A stretch of DNA of 64,000 nt from Clusia tigrina (lineage: Eukaryota; Arthropoda; Insecta; Diptera; Clusiidae). The position numbers and the translations under genes are program-made. Positions 36,271 through 49,155 of the stretch are shown piece after piece. A model generated the notes under the pieces. It was given only the letters and a program-made list of their open reading frames with translations. It ran no database searches and was not told the DNA's origin. Every line of letters begins with the position of its first letter. The first letter of the stretch is position 1. The stretch spans positions 248,001-312,000 of the forward strand of contig CAKKTE020000496.1 in NCBI GenBank assembly GCA_920105625.2, in the 5' to 3' direction.

Positions 36271-37470
36271 TATAGAAGTTAGGGCCATTTGAAGTTTTAT
36301 CAATGTTTGATTTGGGACTAAATTGTAGCATAGCTTTGAGCGATAGCTTAAATTGACAAGTGGCTCGAGTACTTTATTGTTACAAAATTTCAAGGTTTTA
36401 TGATGCTCCAGTAAAAAGTTACAAGCATTTGTTTGTTACAAACTTTGATAGGTGTAGGACGTACCGTATAGAAGTTAGGGCCATTTGAAGTTTTATCAGT
36501 GTTTGATTTGGGACTAAATTGTAGCATAGCTTTGAGCGATAGCTTAAATTGACAAGAGGCTCGAGTACTTTATTGTTACAAAATTTCAAGGTTTTATGAC
36601 GCTCCGGCAAAAAGTTACAAGCATTTGTATGTTGCAAACTTTGATAGGTGTAGGACGTACCGTATAGAAGTTAGGGCCATTTGAAGTTTTCTCAGTGTTT
36701 GATTCGCGACTCAAGGGTAGCATAGCTTTGAGCGATAGCTTAAATTAACAAGAGGCTCGAGGACTTTATTGTTACAAAATTTCAAGGTTTTATAACGCTC
36801 CAGTAAAAAGTTACAAGCATTTGTATGTTGCTAACTTTGATAGGTGTAGGACGTACCGTACAGAAGTTAGGGCCATTTGAAGTTTTCTCAGTGTTTGATT
36901 CGGGACTCAAGGGTAGCATAGCTTTGAGCGATAGCTTAAATTGAAAAGAGGCTCGAGTACTTTATTGTTACAAAATTTTACGGTTTGATGACGCTCCAGT
37001 AAAAAGTTAGAAGCATTTGTATGTTGCAAACTTTGATAGGTGTAGGACATACCGTATAGAAGTTAGGGCCATTTGAAGTTTTATCAGTGTTTGATTTGGG
37101 ACTCAATGGTAGCATAGCTTTAAGCGATAGCTTAAATTGACAAGAGGCTCGAGTACTTTATTGTTACAAAATTTCAAGATTTTATGACGCTCCAGTAAAA
37201 AGTTACAAGCATTTGTATGTTGCAAACTTTGATAGGTGTAGGACGTACCGTATATAAGCTAGGGCCATTCGAAGATTTATCAGTGTTTGATTTGGGACTC
37301 AACTGTAGCATAGCTCTGAGCGATAGTTTACATTGACAAGAGGCTCAAGCACTTTATTGTTACAAAATTTCAAGGTCTTATGATGCTCCAGTAAAAAGTT
37401 ACAAGCATTTGTATGTTGCAAACTTTGATAGGTGTAGGACGTACCGTATAGAAGTTAGGGCCATTTGAAG
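33250..37470 (+). repeat. 17-monomer offset repeat, 3,332 bp, partial copies
   Basis: The ccggcaaaaag variant at 33,272 and 36,604, and the ttttacggtttgatg variant with gatg at 33,655 and 36,987, give 3,332 bp, exactly seventeen monomers. Both also share attaacaag near the gattcgcgac monomer. The matching tract is about 33,250-34,140 against 36,580-37,470; beyond it the left copy goes to gactaaattgt and tctaagtc, the right to gactcacggg and ctaattc. Within the tract the right copy has gactcaactgt near 37,300 where the left has gactcaagggt. Confidence 0.78.
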
Positions 37471-40225
37471 TTTTATCAGTGTTTGATTTGGGACTCACGG
37501 GTAGCATAGTTTTGAGCGATAGCTTAAATTGACAAGAGGCTCGAGTACTTTATTGTTACAAAATTTCTAATTCTTATGACGCTCCAGTAAAAAGTTACAA
37601 GCATTTGTATGTTGCAAACTTTGATAGGTGTAGGACATACCGTATATAAGTTAGGGCCATTTGAAGTTTTATCTGTGTTTGATTTGGGACTCATGGGTAG
37701 CATAGCTTTGAGCGATAGCTTAAATTGACAAGAGGCTCGAATACTTTATTGTTACAAAATTTCAAGATTTTATGACGCTCCAGTAAAAAGTGACAAGCAT
37801 TTGTATGTTGCAAACTTTGATAGGTGTAGTACGTACCGTATAGAAGTTAGGGCCATTTGAAGTTTTATCAGTGTTTGATTTGGGACTCAAAGGTAGCATA
37901 TCTTTGAGCGATAGCTTAAATTGACAAGAGGCTCGAGGACTTTATTGTTACAAAATTTCAAGGTTTTATAACGCTCCACTAAAAAGTTACAAGCATTTGT
38001 ATTTTGCAAACATTGATAGGTGTAGGACGTACCGTACAGAAGTTAGGGCCATTTGAAGTTTTCTCAGTGTTTGATTCGGGACTCAAGGGTAGCATAGCTT
38101 TGAGCGATAGCTTAAATTGACAAGAGGCTCGAGTACTTTATTGTTACAAAATTTCAAGGTTTTATGACGCTCCAGTAAAAAGTTAGAAGCATTTGTATGT
38201 TGCAAACTTTGATAGGTGTAGGACATACCGTATAGAAGTTAGGGCCATTTGAAGTTTTATCAGTGTTTGATTTGGGACTCAATGGTTGCATAGCTTTAAG
38301 CGATAGCTTAAATTGACAAGAGGCTCGAGTACTTTATTGTTACAAAATTACAAGGTTTTATGACGCTCCAGTAAAAAGTTACAAGCATTTGTATGTTGCA
38401 AAATTTGATAGGTGTAGGACGTACCGTATAGAAGCTAGGGCCATTTGAAGATTTATCAGTGTTTGATTTGGGACTCAAGGGTAGCATAGCTTTGAGCGAT
38501 AGTTTAAATTGACAAGAGGCTCAAGCACTTTATTGTTACAAAATTTCAAGGTTTTATGACGCTCCAGTAAAAAGTTACAAGCATTTGTATGTTGCAAACT
38601 TTGATAGGTGTAGGACGTACCGTATAGAAGTTAGGGCCATTTGAAATTTTATCAGTGTTTGATTTGGGACTCAAGGGTAGCATAGCTTTGAGCGATAGCT
38701 TAAATTGACAAGTGGCTCGAGTACTTTATTGTTACAAAATTTCAAGGTTTTATGATGCTCCAGTAAAAAGTTACAAGCATTTGTTTGTTACAAACTTTGA
38801 TAGGTGTAGGACGTACCGTATAGAAGTTAGGGCCATTTGAAGTTTTATCAGTGTTTGATTTGGGACTAAATTGTAGCATAGCTTTGAGCGATAGCTTAAA
38901 TTGACAAGAGGCTCGAGTACTTTATAGTTACAAAATTTCTAAGTCTTATGACGCTCCAGTAAAAAGTTACAAGCATTTGTAGTTTGCAAACTTTGATAGG
39001 TGTGGGACGTACCGTATAGAAGTTAGGGCCATTTGAAGTTTTATCAGTGTTTGATTTGGGACTCAGGGGTAGCATAGCTTTGAGCGATAGCTTAAATTGA
39101 CAAGAGGCTCGAGTACTTTATTGTTACAAAATTTCAAGGTTTTATGACGCTCCGGTAAAAAGTTACAAGCATTTGTATGTTGCAAACTTTGATAGGTCTA
39201 GGACGTACCGTATAGAAGTTAGGGCCATTTGAATTTTTCTCAGTGTTTGATTCGCGACTCAAGGGTAGCATAGCTTTGAGCGATAGCTTAAATTGACAAG
39301 AGGCTCGAGGACTTTATTGTTACAAAATTTCAAGGTTTGATGACGCTCCAGTAAAAAGTTAGAAGCATTTGTATGTTGCAAACTTTGATAGGTGTAGGAC
39401 ATACCGTATAGAAGTTAGGGCCATTTGAAGTTTTATCAGTGTTTGATTTGGGACTCAATGGTAGCATAGCTTTAAGCGATAGCTTAAATTGACAAGAGGC
39501 TCGAGTACTTTATTGTTACAAAATTTCAAGGTTTAATGACGCTCCAGTAAAAAGTTACAAGCATTTGTATGTTGCAAACTTTGATAGGTGTAGGACGTAC
39601 CGTATATAAGCTAGGGCCATTCGAAGATTTATCAGTGTTTGATTTGGGACTCAAGGGTAGCATAGCTCTGAGCGATAGTTTACATTGACAAGAGGCTCAA
39701 GCACTTTATTGTTACAAAATTTCAAGGTCTTATGATGCTCCAGTAAAAAGTTACAAGCATTTGTATGTTGCAAACTTTGATAGGTGTAGGACGTACCGTA
39801 TAGAAGTTAGGGCCATTTGAAGTTTTATCAGTGTTTGATTTGGGACTCAAGGGTAGCATAGTTTTGAGCGATAGCTTAAATTGACAAGAGGCTCGAGTAC
39901 TTTATTGTTACAAAATTTCAAGATTTTATGACGCTCCAGTAAAAAGTGACAAGCATTTGTATGTTGCAAACTTTGATAGGTGTAGGACGTACCGTATAGA
40001 AGTTAGGGCCATTTGAAGTTTTATCAGTGTTTGATTTGGGACTCAAAGGTAGCATATCTTTGAGCGATAGCTTAAATTGACAAGAGGCTCGAGGACTTTA
40101 TTGTTACAAAATTTCAAGGTTTTATAACGCTCCAGTAAAAAGTTACAAGCATTTGTATTTTGCAAACATTGATAGGTGTAGGCCGTACCGTACAGAAGTT
40201 AGGGCCATTTGAAGTTTTATCAGTG

Positions 40226-40408
40226 TTTGGAACTCAAGGGTAGTATAGCTTTGAGCGATAGCTTAAATTGACAAGAGGCTTTATTGTTACAAAATTTCAA
40301 GGTTTTATGACGCTCCAGTAAAAAGTTACAAGCATTTGTATGTTGCAAACTTTGATAGGTGTAGGACGTACCGTATAGAAGTTAGGGCCATTTGAAGTTT
40401 TATCAGTG
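40226..40408 (+). repeat. Short 183 bp monomer class (first of seven)
   Basis: This monomer lacks five bases (gtttgatttgggactc became gtttggaactc) and eight bases (gaggctcgagtactttattg became gaggctttattg), so the distance to the next equivalent point is 183. The five-base loss lies between tttg repeats and the eight-base loss between ct pairs, both compatible with slippage. Further copies start at 45,500, 48,617, 51,931, 55,048, 56,990 and 63,635. In all but the last, the next monomer carries the five-base loss alone (191 bp). The class is absent before 40 kb in this window. Confidence 0.9.
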
Positions 40409-41189
40409 TTTGGAACTCAAGGGTAGTATAGCTTTGAGCGATAGCTTAAATTGACAAGAGGCTCGAGTACTTTATTGTTACAAAATTTCAAGGTTTTATG
40501 ACGCTCCAGTAAAAAGTTACAAGCATTTGTATGTTGCAAACTTTGATAGGTGTAGAACGTATCGTATATAAGCTAGGGCCATTCGAAGATTTATCAGTGT
40601 TTGATTTGGGACTCAAGGGTAGCATAGCTCTGAGCGATAGTTTACATTGACAAGAGGCTCAAGCACTTTATTGTTACAAAATTTCAAGGTCTTATGATGC
40701 TCCAGTAAAAAGTTACAAGCATTTGTATGTTGCAAACTTTGATAGGTGTAGGACGTACCGTATAGAAGTTATGGCCATTTGAAGTTTTATCAGTGTTTGA
40801 TTTGGGACTCAAGGGTAGCATAGCTTTGAGCGATAGCTTAAATTGACAAGAGGCTCGAGTACTTTATTGTTAGAAAATTTCAAGGTTTTACGACGCTCCA
40901 GTAAAAAGTTACAAGCATTTGGATGTTGCAAACTTTGATAGGTGTAGGACGTACCGTATATCAGCTAGGGCCATTTGAAGTTTTATCAGTGTTTGATTTG
41001 GGACTCAAGGGTAGCATAGCTTTGAGCGATAGCTTAAGTTGACAAGAGGCTCGAGTACTTTATTGTTACAAAATTTCTAAGTCTTATGACGCTCCAGTAA
41101 AAAGTTACAAGCATTTGTAGTTTGCAAACTTTGATAAGTGTGGGACGTACCGTATAGAAGTTAGGGCCATTTGAAGTTTTATCAGTGTT

Positions 41190-42060
41190 TGATTTGGAAC
41201 TCAAGGGTAGCATAGCTTTGAGCGATAGCTTACATTGACAAAAGGCTCGAGTACTTTCTTGTTACAAAATTTCAAGGATTTATGACGCTCCAATAAAAAG
41301 TTACAACCATTTTTATGTTGCAAACTTTGATAGGTGTAGGACGTACCGTATATCAGCTAGGGCCATTTGAAGTTTTATCAGTGTTTGATTTGGGACTCAA
41401 GGGTAGCATAGCTTTGAGCGATACTTTTAATTAACAAGAGGCTCGAGCACTTTATTGTTACAAAATTTCAAGGTTTTATGATGCTCCAGTAAAAAGTTAC
41501 AAGCATTTGTGTGTTGCAAACATTGATAGGTGTAGGACATAGCGTATAGAAGTTAGGGCCATTTGAAGTTTTATCAGTTTTTGATTTGGGACTCAAGGGT
41601 AGCATAGCTTTGAGTGATAGCTAAAATTGACAAGAGGCTCGAGTACTTTATTGTTACAAAATTTCAATGTTTTATGACGCTCCAGTAAAAAGTTACAAGC
41701 ATTTGTATGTTGCAAACTTTGATAGGTATAGGATGTACCGTATTGAAGTTAGGGCCATTTGAAGTTTTATCAGTGTTTGATTTGGGACTCAAGGGTAGCA
41801 CAGCTTTGAGCGATAGCTTAAATTGACAAGAGGCTCGAGTACTTTATTGTTACAAAATTTCAAAGTCTTATGACGCTCCAGTAAAAAGTTACAATCATTT
41901 GTATGTTGCAAACTTTGATAGGTGTAGGACGTACCGTATATCAGCTAGGGCCATTTGAAGTTTTATCAGTGTTTGATTTGGGACTCAAGGGTAGCATAGC
42001 TTTGAGCGATACTTTTAATTAACAAGAGGCTCGAGCACTTTATTGTTACAAAATTTCAAG
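41190..42060 (+). repeat. Block of divergent monomers
   Basis: Four to five consecutive monomers here carry clusters of changes rare elsewhere: gatttggaactc, gcttacattgacaaaag, ggatttatgac, acaaccattttt, tatcagc, gatacttttaattaac, gtgtgttgcaaacattg, gacatagcg, cagtttttg, gagtgatagctaaaattg, caatgttttatg, gtataggatg and gtattgaag. The block recurs at about 46,460-47,530, 52,890-53,950, 57,950-58,850 and, edited, 60,750-61,620. It moves as a passenger inside the long units. The ttaattaa string it contains is an 8 bp palindrome. Confidence 0.82.
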
Positions 42061-44574
42061 GTTTTATGACGCTCCAGTAAAAAGTTACAAGCATTTGTAT
42101 GTTGCAAACTTTGATAGGTGTAGGACGTACCGTATATAAGCTAGGGCCATTCGAAGATTTATCAGTGTTTGATTTGGGACTCAAGGGTAGCATAGCTCTG
42201 AGCGATAGTTTACATTGACAAGAGGCTGGAGGACTTTATTGTTACAAAATTTCAAGGTTTGATGACGCTCCAGTAAAAAGTTAGAAGCATTTGTATGTTG
42301 CAAACTTTGATAGGTGTAGGACATACCGTATAGAAGTTAGGGCCATTTGAAGTTTTATCAGTGTTTGATTTGGGACTCAATGGTAGCATAGCTTTAAGCG
42401 ATAGCTTAAATTGACAAGAGGCTCGAGTACTTTATTGTTACAAAATTTCAAGGTTTTATGACGCTCCAGTAAAAAGTTACAAGCATTTGTATGTTGCAAA
42501 CTTTGATAGGTGTAGGACGTACCGTATATAAGCTAGGGCCATTCGAAGATTTATCAGTGTTTGATTTGGGACTCAAGGGTAGCATAGCTCTGAGCGATAG
42601 TTTACATTGACAAGAGGCTCAAGCACTTTATTGTTACAAAATTTCAAGGTCTTATGATGCTCCAGTAAAAAGTTACAAGCATTTGTATGTTGCAAACTTT
42701 GATAGGTGTAGGACGTACCGTATAGAAGTTAGGGCCATTTGAAGTTTTATCAGTGTTTGATTTGGGACTCAAGGGTAGCATAGTTTTGAGCGATAGCTTA
42801 AATTGACAAGAGGCTCGAGTACTTTATTGTTACAAAATTTCTAATTCTTATGACGCTCCAGTAAAAAGTTACAAGCATTTGTATGTTGCAAACTTTGATA
42901 GGTGTAGGACATACCGTATATAAGTTAGGGCCATTTGAAGTTTTATCTGTGTTTGATTTGGGACTCATGGGTAGCATAGCTTTGAGCGATAGCTTAAATT
43001 GACAAGAGGCTCGAATACTTTATTGTTACAAAATTTCAAGATTTTATGACGCTCCAGTAAAAAGTGACAAGCATTTGTATGTTGCAAACTTTGATAGGTG
43101 TAGTACGTACCGTATAGAAGTTAGGGCCATTTGAAGTTTTATCAGTGTTTGATTTGGGACTCAAAGGTAGCATATCTTTGAGCGATAGCTTAAATTGACA
43201 AGAGGCTCGAGGACTTTATTGTTACAAAATTTCAAGGTTTTATAACGCTCCACTAAAAAGTTACAAGCATTTGTATTTTGCAAACATTGATAGGTGTAGG
43301 TCGTACCGTACAGAAGTTAGGGCCATTTGAAGTTTTCTCAGTGTTTGATTCGGGACTCAAGGGTAGCATAGCTTTGAGCGATAGCTTAAATTGACAAGAG
43401 GCTCGAGTACTTTATTGTTACAAAATTTCAAGGTTTTATGACGCTCCAGTAAAAAGTTAGAAGCATTTGTATGTTGCAAACTTTGATAGGTGTAGGACAT
43501 ACCGTATAGAAGTTAGGGCCATTTGAAGTTTTATCAGTGTTTGATTTGGGACTCAATGGTTGCATAGCTTTAAGCGATAGCTTAAATTGACAAGAGGCTC
43601 GAGTACTTTATTGTTACAAAATTACAAGGTTTTATGACGCTCCAGTAAAAAGTTACAAGCATTTGTATGTTGCAAACTTTGATAGGTGTAGGACGTACCG
43701 TATAGAAGCTAGGGCCATTTGAAGATTTATCAGTGTTTGATTTGGGACTCAAGGGTAGCATAGCTTTGAGCGATAGTTTAAATTGACAAGAGGCTCAAGC
43801 ACTTTATTGTTACAAAATTTCAAGGTTTTATGACGCTCCAGTAAAAAGTTACAAGCATTTGTATGTTGCAAACTTTGATAGGTGTAGGACGTACCGTATA
43901 GAAGTTAGGGCCATTTGAAATTTTATCAGTGTTTGATTTGGGACTCAAGGGTAGCATAGCTTTGAGCGATAGCTTAAATTGACAAGTGGCTCGAGTACTT
44001 TATTGTTACAAAATTTCAAGGTTTTATGATGCTCCAGTAAAAAGTTACAAGCATTTGTTTGTTACAAACTTTGATAGGTGTAGGACGTACCGTATAGAAG
44101 TTAGGGCCATTTGAAGTTTTATCAGTGTTTGATTTGGGACTAAATTGTAGCATAGCTTTGAGCGATAGCTTAAATTGACAAGAGGCTCGAGTACTTTATA
44201 GTTACAAAATTTCTAAGTCTTATGACGCTCCAGTAAAAAGTTACAAGCATTTGTAGTTTGCAAACTTTGATAGGTGTGGGACGTACCGTATAGAAGTTAG
44301 GGCCATTTGAAGTTTTATCAGTGTTTGATTTGGGACTCAGGGGTAGCATAGCTTTGAGCGATAGCTTAAATTGACAAGAGGCTCGAGTACTTTATTGTTA
44401 CAAAATTTCAAGGTTTTATGACGCTCCGGTAAAAAGTTACAAGCATTTGTATGTTGCAAACTTTGATAGGTCTAGGACGTACCGTATAGAAGTTAGGGCC
44501 ATTTGAAGTTTTCTCAGTGTTTGATTCGCGACTCAAGGGTAGCATAGCTTTGAGCGATAGCTTAAATTGACAAG

Positions 44575-47500
44575 AGGCTCGAGGACTTTATTGTTACAAA
44601 ATTTCAAGGTTTGATGACGCTCCAGTAAAAAGTTAGAAGCATTTGTATGTTGCAAACTTTGATAGGTGTAGGACATACCGTATAGAAGTTAGGGCCATTT
44701 GAAGTTTTATCAGTGTTTGATTTGGGACTCAATGGTAGCATAGCTTTAAGCGATAGCTTAAATTGACAAGAGGCTCGAGTACTTTATTGTTACAAAATTT
44801 CAAGGTTTTATGACGCTCCAGTAAAAAGTTACAAGCATTTGTATGTTGCAAACTTTGATAGGTGTAGGACGTACCGTATATAAGCTAGGGCCATTCGAAG
44901 ATTTATCAGTGTTTGATTTGGGACTCAAGGGTAGCATAGCTCTGAGCGATAGTTTACATTGACAAGAGGCTCAAGCACTTTATTGTTACAAAATTTCAAG
45001 GTCTTATGATGCTCCAGTAAAAAGTTACAAGCATTTGTATGTTGCAAACTTTGATAGGTGTAGGACGTACCGTATAGAAGTTAGGGCCATTTGAAGTTTT
45101 ATCAGTGTTTGATTTGGGACTCAAGGGTAGCATAGTTTTGAGCGATAGCTTAAATTGACAAGAGGCTCGAGTACTTTATTGTTACAAAATTTCAAGATTT
45201 TATGACGCTCCAGTAAAAAGTGACAAGCATTTGTATGTTGCAAACTTTGATAGGTGTAGGACGTACCGTATAGAAGTTAGGGCCATTTGAAGTTTTATCA
45301 GTGTTTGATTTGGGACTCAAAGGTAGCATATCTTTGAGCGATAGCTTAAATTGACAAGAGGCTCGAGGACTTTATTGTTACAAAATTTCAAGGTTTTATA
45401 ACGCTCCAGTAAAAAGTTACAAGCATTTGTATTTTGCAAACATTGATAGGTGTAGGCCGTACCGTACAGAAGTTAGGGCCATTTGAAGCTTTATCAGTGT
45501 TTGGAACTCAAGGGTAGTATAGCTTTGAGCGATAGCTTAAATTGACAAGAGGCTTTATTGTTACAAAATTTCAAGGTTTTATGACGCTCCAGTACAAAGT
45601 TACAAGCATTTGTATGTTGCAAACTTTGATGGGTGTAGGACGTACCGTATAGAAGTTAGGGCCATTTGAAGTTTTATCAGTGTTTGGAACTCAAGGGTAG
45701 TATAGCTTTGAGCGATAGCTTAAATTGACAAGAGGCTCGAGTACTTTATTGTTACAAAATTTCAAGGTTTTATGACGCTCCAGTAAAAAGTTACAAGCAT
45801 TTGTATGTTGCAAACTTTGATAGGTGTAGGACGTATCGTATATAAGCTAGGGCCATTCGCAGATTTATCAGTGTTTGATTTGGGACTCAAGGGTAGCATA
45901 GCTCTGAGCGATAGTTTACATTGACAAGAGGCTCAAGCACTTTATTGTTACAAAATTTCAAGGTCTTATGATGCTCCAGTAAAAAGTTACAAGCATTTGT
46001 ATGTTGCAAACTTTGATAGGTGTAGGACGTACCGTATAGAAGTTATGGCCATTTGAAGTTTTATCAGTGTTTGATTTGGGACTCAAGGGTAGCATAGCTT
46101 TGAGCGATAGCTTAAATTGACAAGAGGCTCGAGTACTTTATTGTTAGAAAATTTCAAGGTTTTACGACGCTCCAGTAAAAAGTTACAAGCATTTGGATGT
46201 TGCAAACTTTGATAGGTGTAGGACGTACCGTATATCAGCTAGGGCCATTTGAAGTTTTATCAGTGTTTGATTTGGGACTCAAGGGTAGCATAGCTTTGAG
46301 CGATAGCTTAAGTTGACAAGAGGCTCGAGTACTTTATTGTTACAAAATTTCTAAGTCTTATGACGCTCCAGTAAAAAGTTACAAGCATTTGTAGTTTGCA
46401 AACTTTGATAAGTGTGGGACGTACCGTATAGAAGTTAGGGCCATTTGAAGTTTTATCAGTGTTTGATTTGGAACTCAAGGGTAGCATAGCTTTGAGCGAT
46501 AGCTTACATTGACAAAAGGCTCGAGTACTTTATTGTTACAAAATTTCAAGGATTTATGACGCTCCAATAAAAAGTTACAACCATTTTTATGTTGCAAACT
46601 TTGATAGGTGTAGGACGTACCGTATATCAGCTAGGGCCATTTGAAGTTTTATCAGTGTTTGATTTGGGACTCAAGGGTAGCATAGCTTTGAGCGATACTT
46701 TTAATTAACAAGAGGCTCGAGCACTTTATTGTTACAAAATTTCAAGGTTTTATGATGCTCCAGTAAAAAGTTACAAGCATTTGTGTGTTGCAAACATTGA
46801 TAGGTGTAGGACATAGCGTATAGAAGTTAGGGCCATTTGAAGTTTTATCAGTTTTTGATTTGGGACTCAAGGGTAGCATAGCTTTGAGTGATAGCTAAAA
46901 TTGACAAGAGGCTCGAGTACTTTATTGTTACAAAATTTCAATGTTTTATGACGCTCCAGTAAAAAGTTACAAGCATTTGTATGTTGCAAACTTTGATAGG
47001 TATAGGATGTACCGTATTGAAGTTAGGGCCATTTGAAGTTTTATCAGTGTTTGATTTGGGACTCAAGGGTAGCACAGCTTTGAGCGATAGCTTAAATTGA
47101 CAAGAGGCTCGAGTACTTTATTGTTACAAAATTTAAAGGTTTTATGACGCTCCAGTAAAAAGTTACAAGCATTTCTATGTTGCAAACTTTGATAGTGTAG
47201 GACGTACCATATAGAAAATACGGCCATTTTATGTTTTATCCGTGTTTGACTTGGGACTCAAGGGTAGCATAGCTTTGAGCGATAGCTTAAATTGACAAGA
47301 GGCTCGAGTACTTTATTGTTAAAAAATTTCAAAGTCTTATGACGCTCCAGTAAAAAGTTACAATCATTTGTATGTTGCAAACTTTGATAGGTGTAGGACG
47401 TACCGTATATCAGCTAGGGCCATTTGAAGTTTTATCAGTGTTTGATTTGGGACTCAAGGGTAGCATAGCTTTGAGCGATACTTTTAATTAACAAGAGGCT

Positions 47501-49155
47501 CGAGCACTTTATTGTTACAAAATTTCAAGGTTTTATGACGCTCCAGTAAAAAGTTACAAGCATTTGTATGTTGCAAACTTTGATAGGTGTAGGACGTACC
47601 GTATATAAGCTAGGGCCATTCGAAGATTTATCAGTGTTTGATTTGGGACTCAAGGGTAGCATAGCTCTGAGCGATAGTTTACATTGACAAGAGGCTCGAG
47701 GACTTTATTGTTACAAAATTTCAAGGTTTGATGACGCTCCAGTAAAAAGTTAGAAGCATTTGTATGTTGCAAACTTTGATAGGTGTAGGACATACCGTAT
47801 AGAAGTTAGGGCCATTTGAAGTTTTATCAGTGTTTGATTTGGGACTCAATGGTAGCATAGCTTTAAGCGATAGCTTAAATTGACAAGAGGCTCGAGTACT
47901 TTATTGTTACAAAATTTCAAGGTTTTATGACGCTCCAGTAAAAAGTTACAAGCATTTGTATGTTGCAAACTTTGATAGGTGTAGGACGTACCGTATATAA
48001 GCTAGGGCCATTCGAAGATTTATCAGTGTTTGATTTGGGACTCAAGGGTAGCATAGCTCTGAGCGATAGTTTACATTGACAAGAGGCTCAAGCACTTTAT
48101 TGTTACAAAATTTCAAGGTCTTATGATGCTCCAGTAAAAAGTTACAAGCATTTGTATGTTGCAAACTTTGATAGGTGTAGGACGTACCGTATAGAAGTTA
48201 GGGCCATTTGAAGTTTTATCAGTGTTTGATTTGGGACTCAAGGGTAGCATAGTTTTGAGCGATAGCTTAAATTGACAAGAGGATCGAGTACTTTATTGTT
48301 ACAAAATTTCAAGATTTTATGACGCTCCAGTAAAAAGTTACAAGCATTTGTATGTTGCAAACTTTGATAGGTGTAGGACGTACCGTATAGAAGTTAGGGC
48401 CATTTGAAGTTTTATCAGTGTTTGATTTGGGACTCAAAGGTAGCATATCTTTGAGCGATAGCTTAAATTGGCAAGAGGCTCGAGGACTTTATTGTTACAA
48501 AATTTCAAGGTTTTATAACGCTCCAGTAAAAAGTTACAAGCATTTGTATTTTGCAAACATTGATAGGTGTAGGCCGTACCGTACAGAAGTTAGGGCCATT
48601 TGAAGTTTTATCAGTGTTTGGAACTCAAGGGTAGTATAGCTTTGAGCGATAGCTTAAATTGACAAGAGGCTTTATTGTTACAAAATTTCAAGGTTTTATG
48701 ACGCTCCAGTAAAAAGTTACAAGCATTTGTATGTTGCAAACTTTGATGGGTGTAGGACGTACCGTATAGAAGTTAGGGCCATTTGAAGTTTTATCAGTGT
48801 TTGGAACTCAAGGGTAGTATAGCTTTGAGCGATAGCTGAAATTGACAAGAGGCTCGAGTACTTTATTGTTACAAAATTTCAAGGTTTTATGACGCTCCAG
48901 TAAAAAGTTACAAGCATTTGTATGTTGCAAACTTTGATAGGTGTAGGACGTATCGTATATAAGCTAGGGCCATTCGAAGATTTATCAGTGTTTGATTTGG
49001 GACTCAAGGGTAGCATAGCTCTGAGCGATAGTTTACATTGACAAGAGGCTCAAGCACTTTATTGTTACAAAATTTCAAGGTCTTATGATGCTCCAGTAAA
49101 AAGTTACAAGCATTTGTATGTTGCAAACTTTGATAGGTGTAGGACGTACCGTATA
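44575..49155 (+). repeat. 16-monomer internal duplication, 3,117 bp
   Basis: Inside the 33-mer the gatgacg anchor (44,613/47,730) and tttggaactc anchor (45,500/48,617) are 3,117 bp apart: sixteen monomers minus 18 for the short pair and one for the divergent monomer. The shared tract is about 44,575-46,040 against 47,690-49,155. It ends where the left copy has gttatggcc and the right has gttagggcc followed by gttttgagcg. The same relation holds in the second 33-mer copy (51,044/54,161). Confidence 0.82.
47135..47329 (+). repeat. Most divergent monomer, 195 bp, present or absent between units
   Basis: This monomer is marked by aaatttaaagg, catttctatg, gatagtgtagg (one base short), gtaccatatag, aaaatacggcc, cattttatg and atccgtg. 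It is present here and in the equivalent places at 53,566-53,760 and 58,625-58,819, but absent from the equivalent place at 41,861, where the flanking monomers join directly. A relative at about 61,440-61,475 keeps ccatatag, cattttatg and atccgtg with an otherwise ordinary sequence. Either the first copy lost it or the later copies gained it; the wider spread favours loss in the first copy. Confidence 0.85.

Larger units (their letters stand above)
36987..47135 (+). repeat. 27-monomer higher-order repeat, 5,274 bp, about 1.9 copies
   Basis: Six independent anchors give 5,274 bp: gatgacg 36,987/42,261 and 39,339/44,613; ctaattc 37,567/42,841; tttggaactc 40,226/45,500; agttatggcc 40,767/46,041; and the block with ggtataggatg. 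Twenty-seven monomers would be 5,292; the missing 18 bases are the 5+8 and 5 base deletions in the two tttggaactc monomers. The first copy is 36,987-42,260. The second is 42,261-47,729 and is 195 bp longer because it holds one extra divergent monomer at 47,135-47,329. Noted point differences include caactgt/caagggt, gtaggacg/gtaggtcg, gaatttttc/gaagttttc and ggtttaatgac/ggttttatgac. Confidence 0.9.

Noticed and set aside
36419..36637. Open frame of 72 codons on the - strand
   Set aside because: Second copy of the same hybrid-monomer frame; the conservation reflects satellite homogenisation, not selection on a protein.
41425..41440. Origin or AT-rich unwinding element at the ttaattaa string
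   Set aside because: It is an 8 bp palindrome in one divergent monomer class, with no surrounding AT-rich tract or initiator motif.
48418..48603. Open frame of 61 codons on the + strand
   Set aside because: Same situation as the 14 kb frame: a gacaag to ggcaag change in one monomer opens it. The equivalent monomers at 45.3 and 54.9 kb keep the stop.
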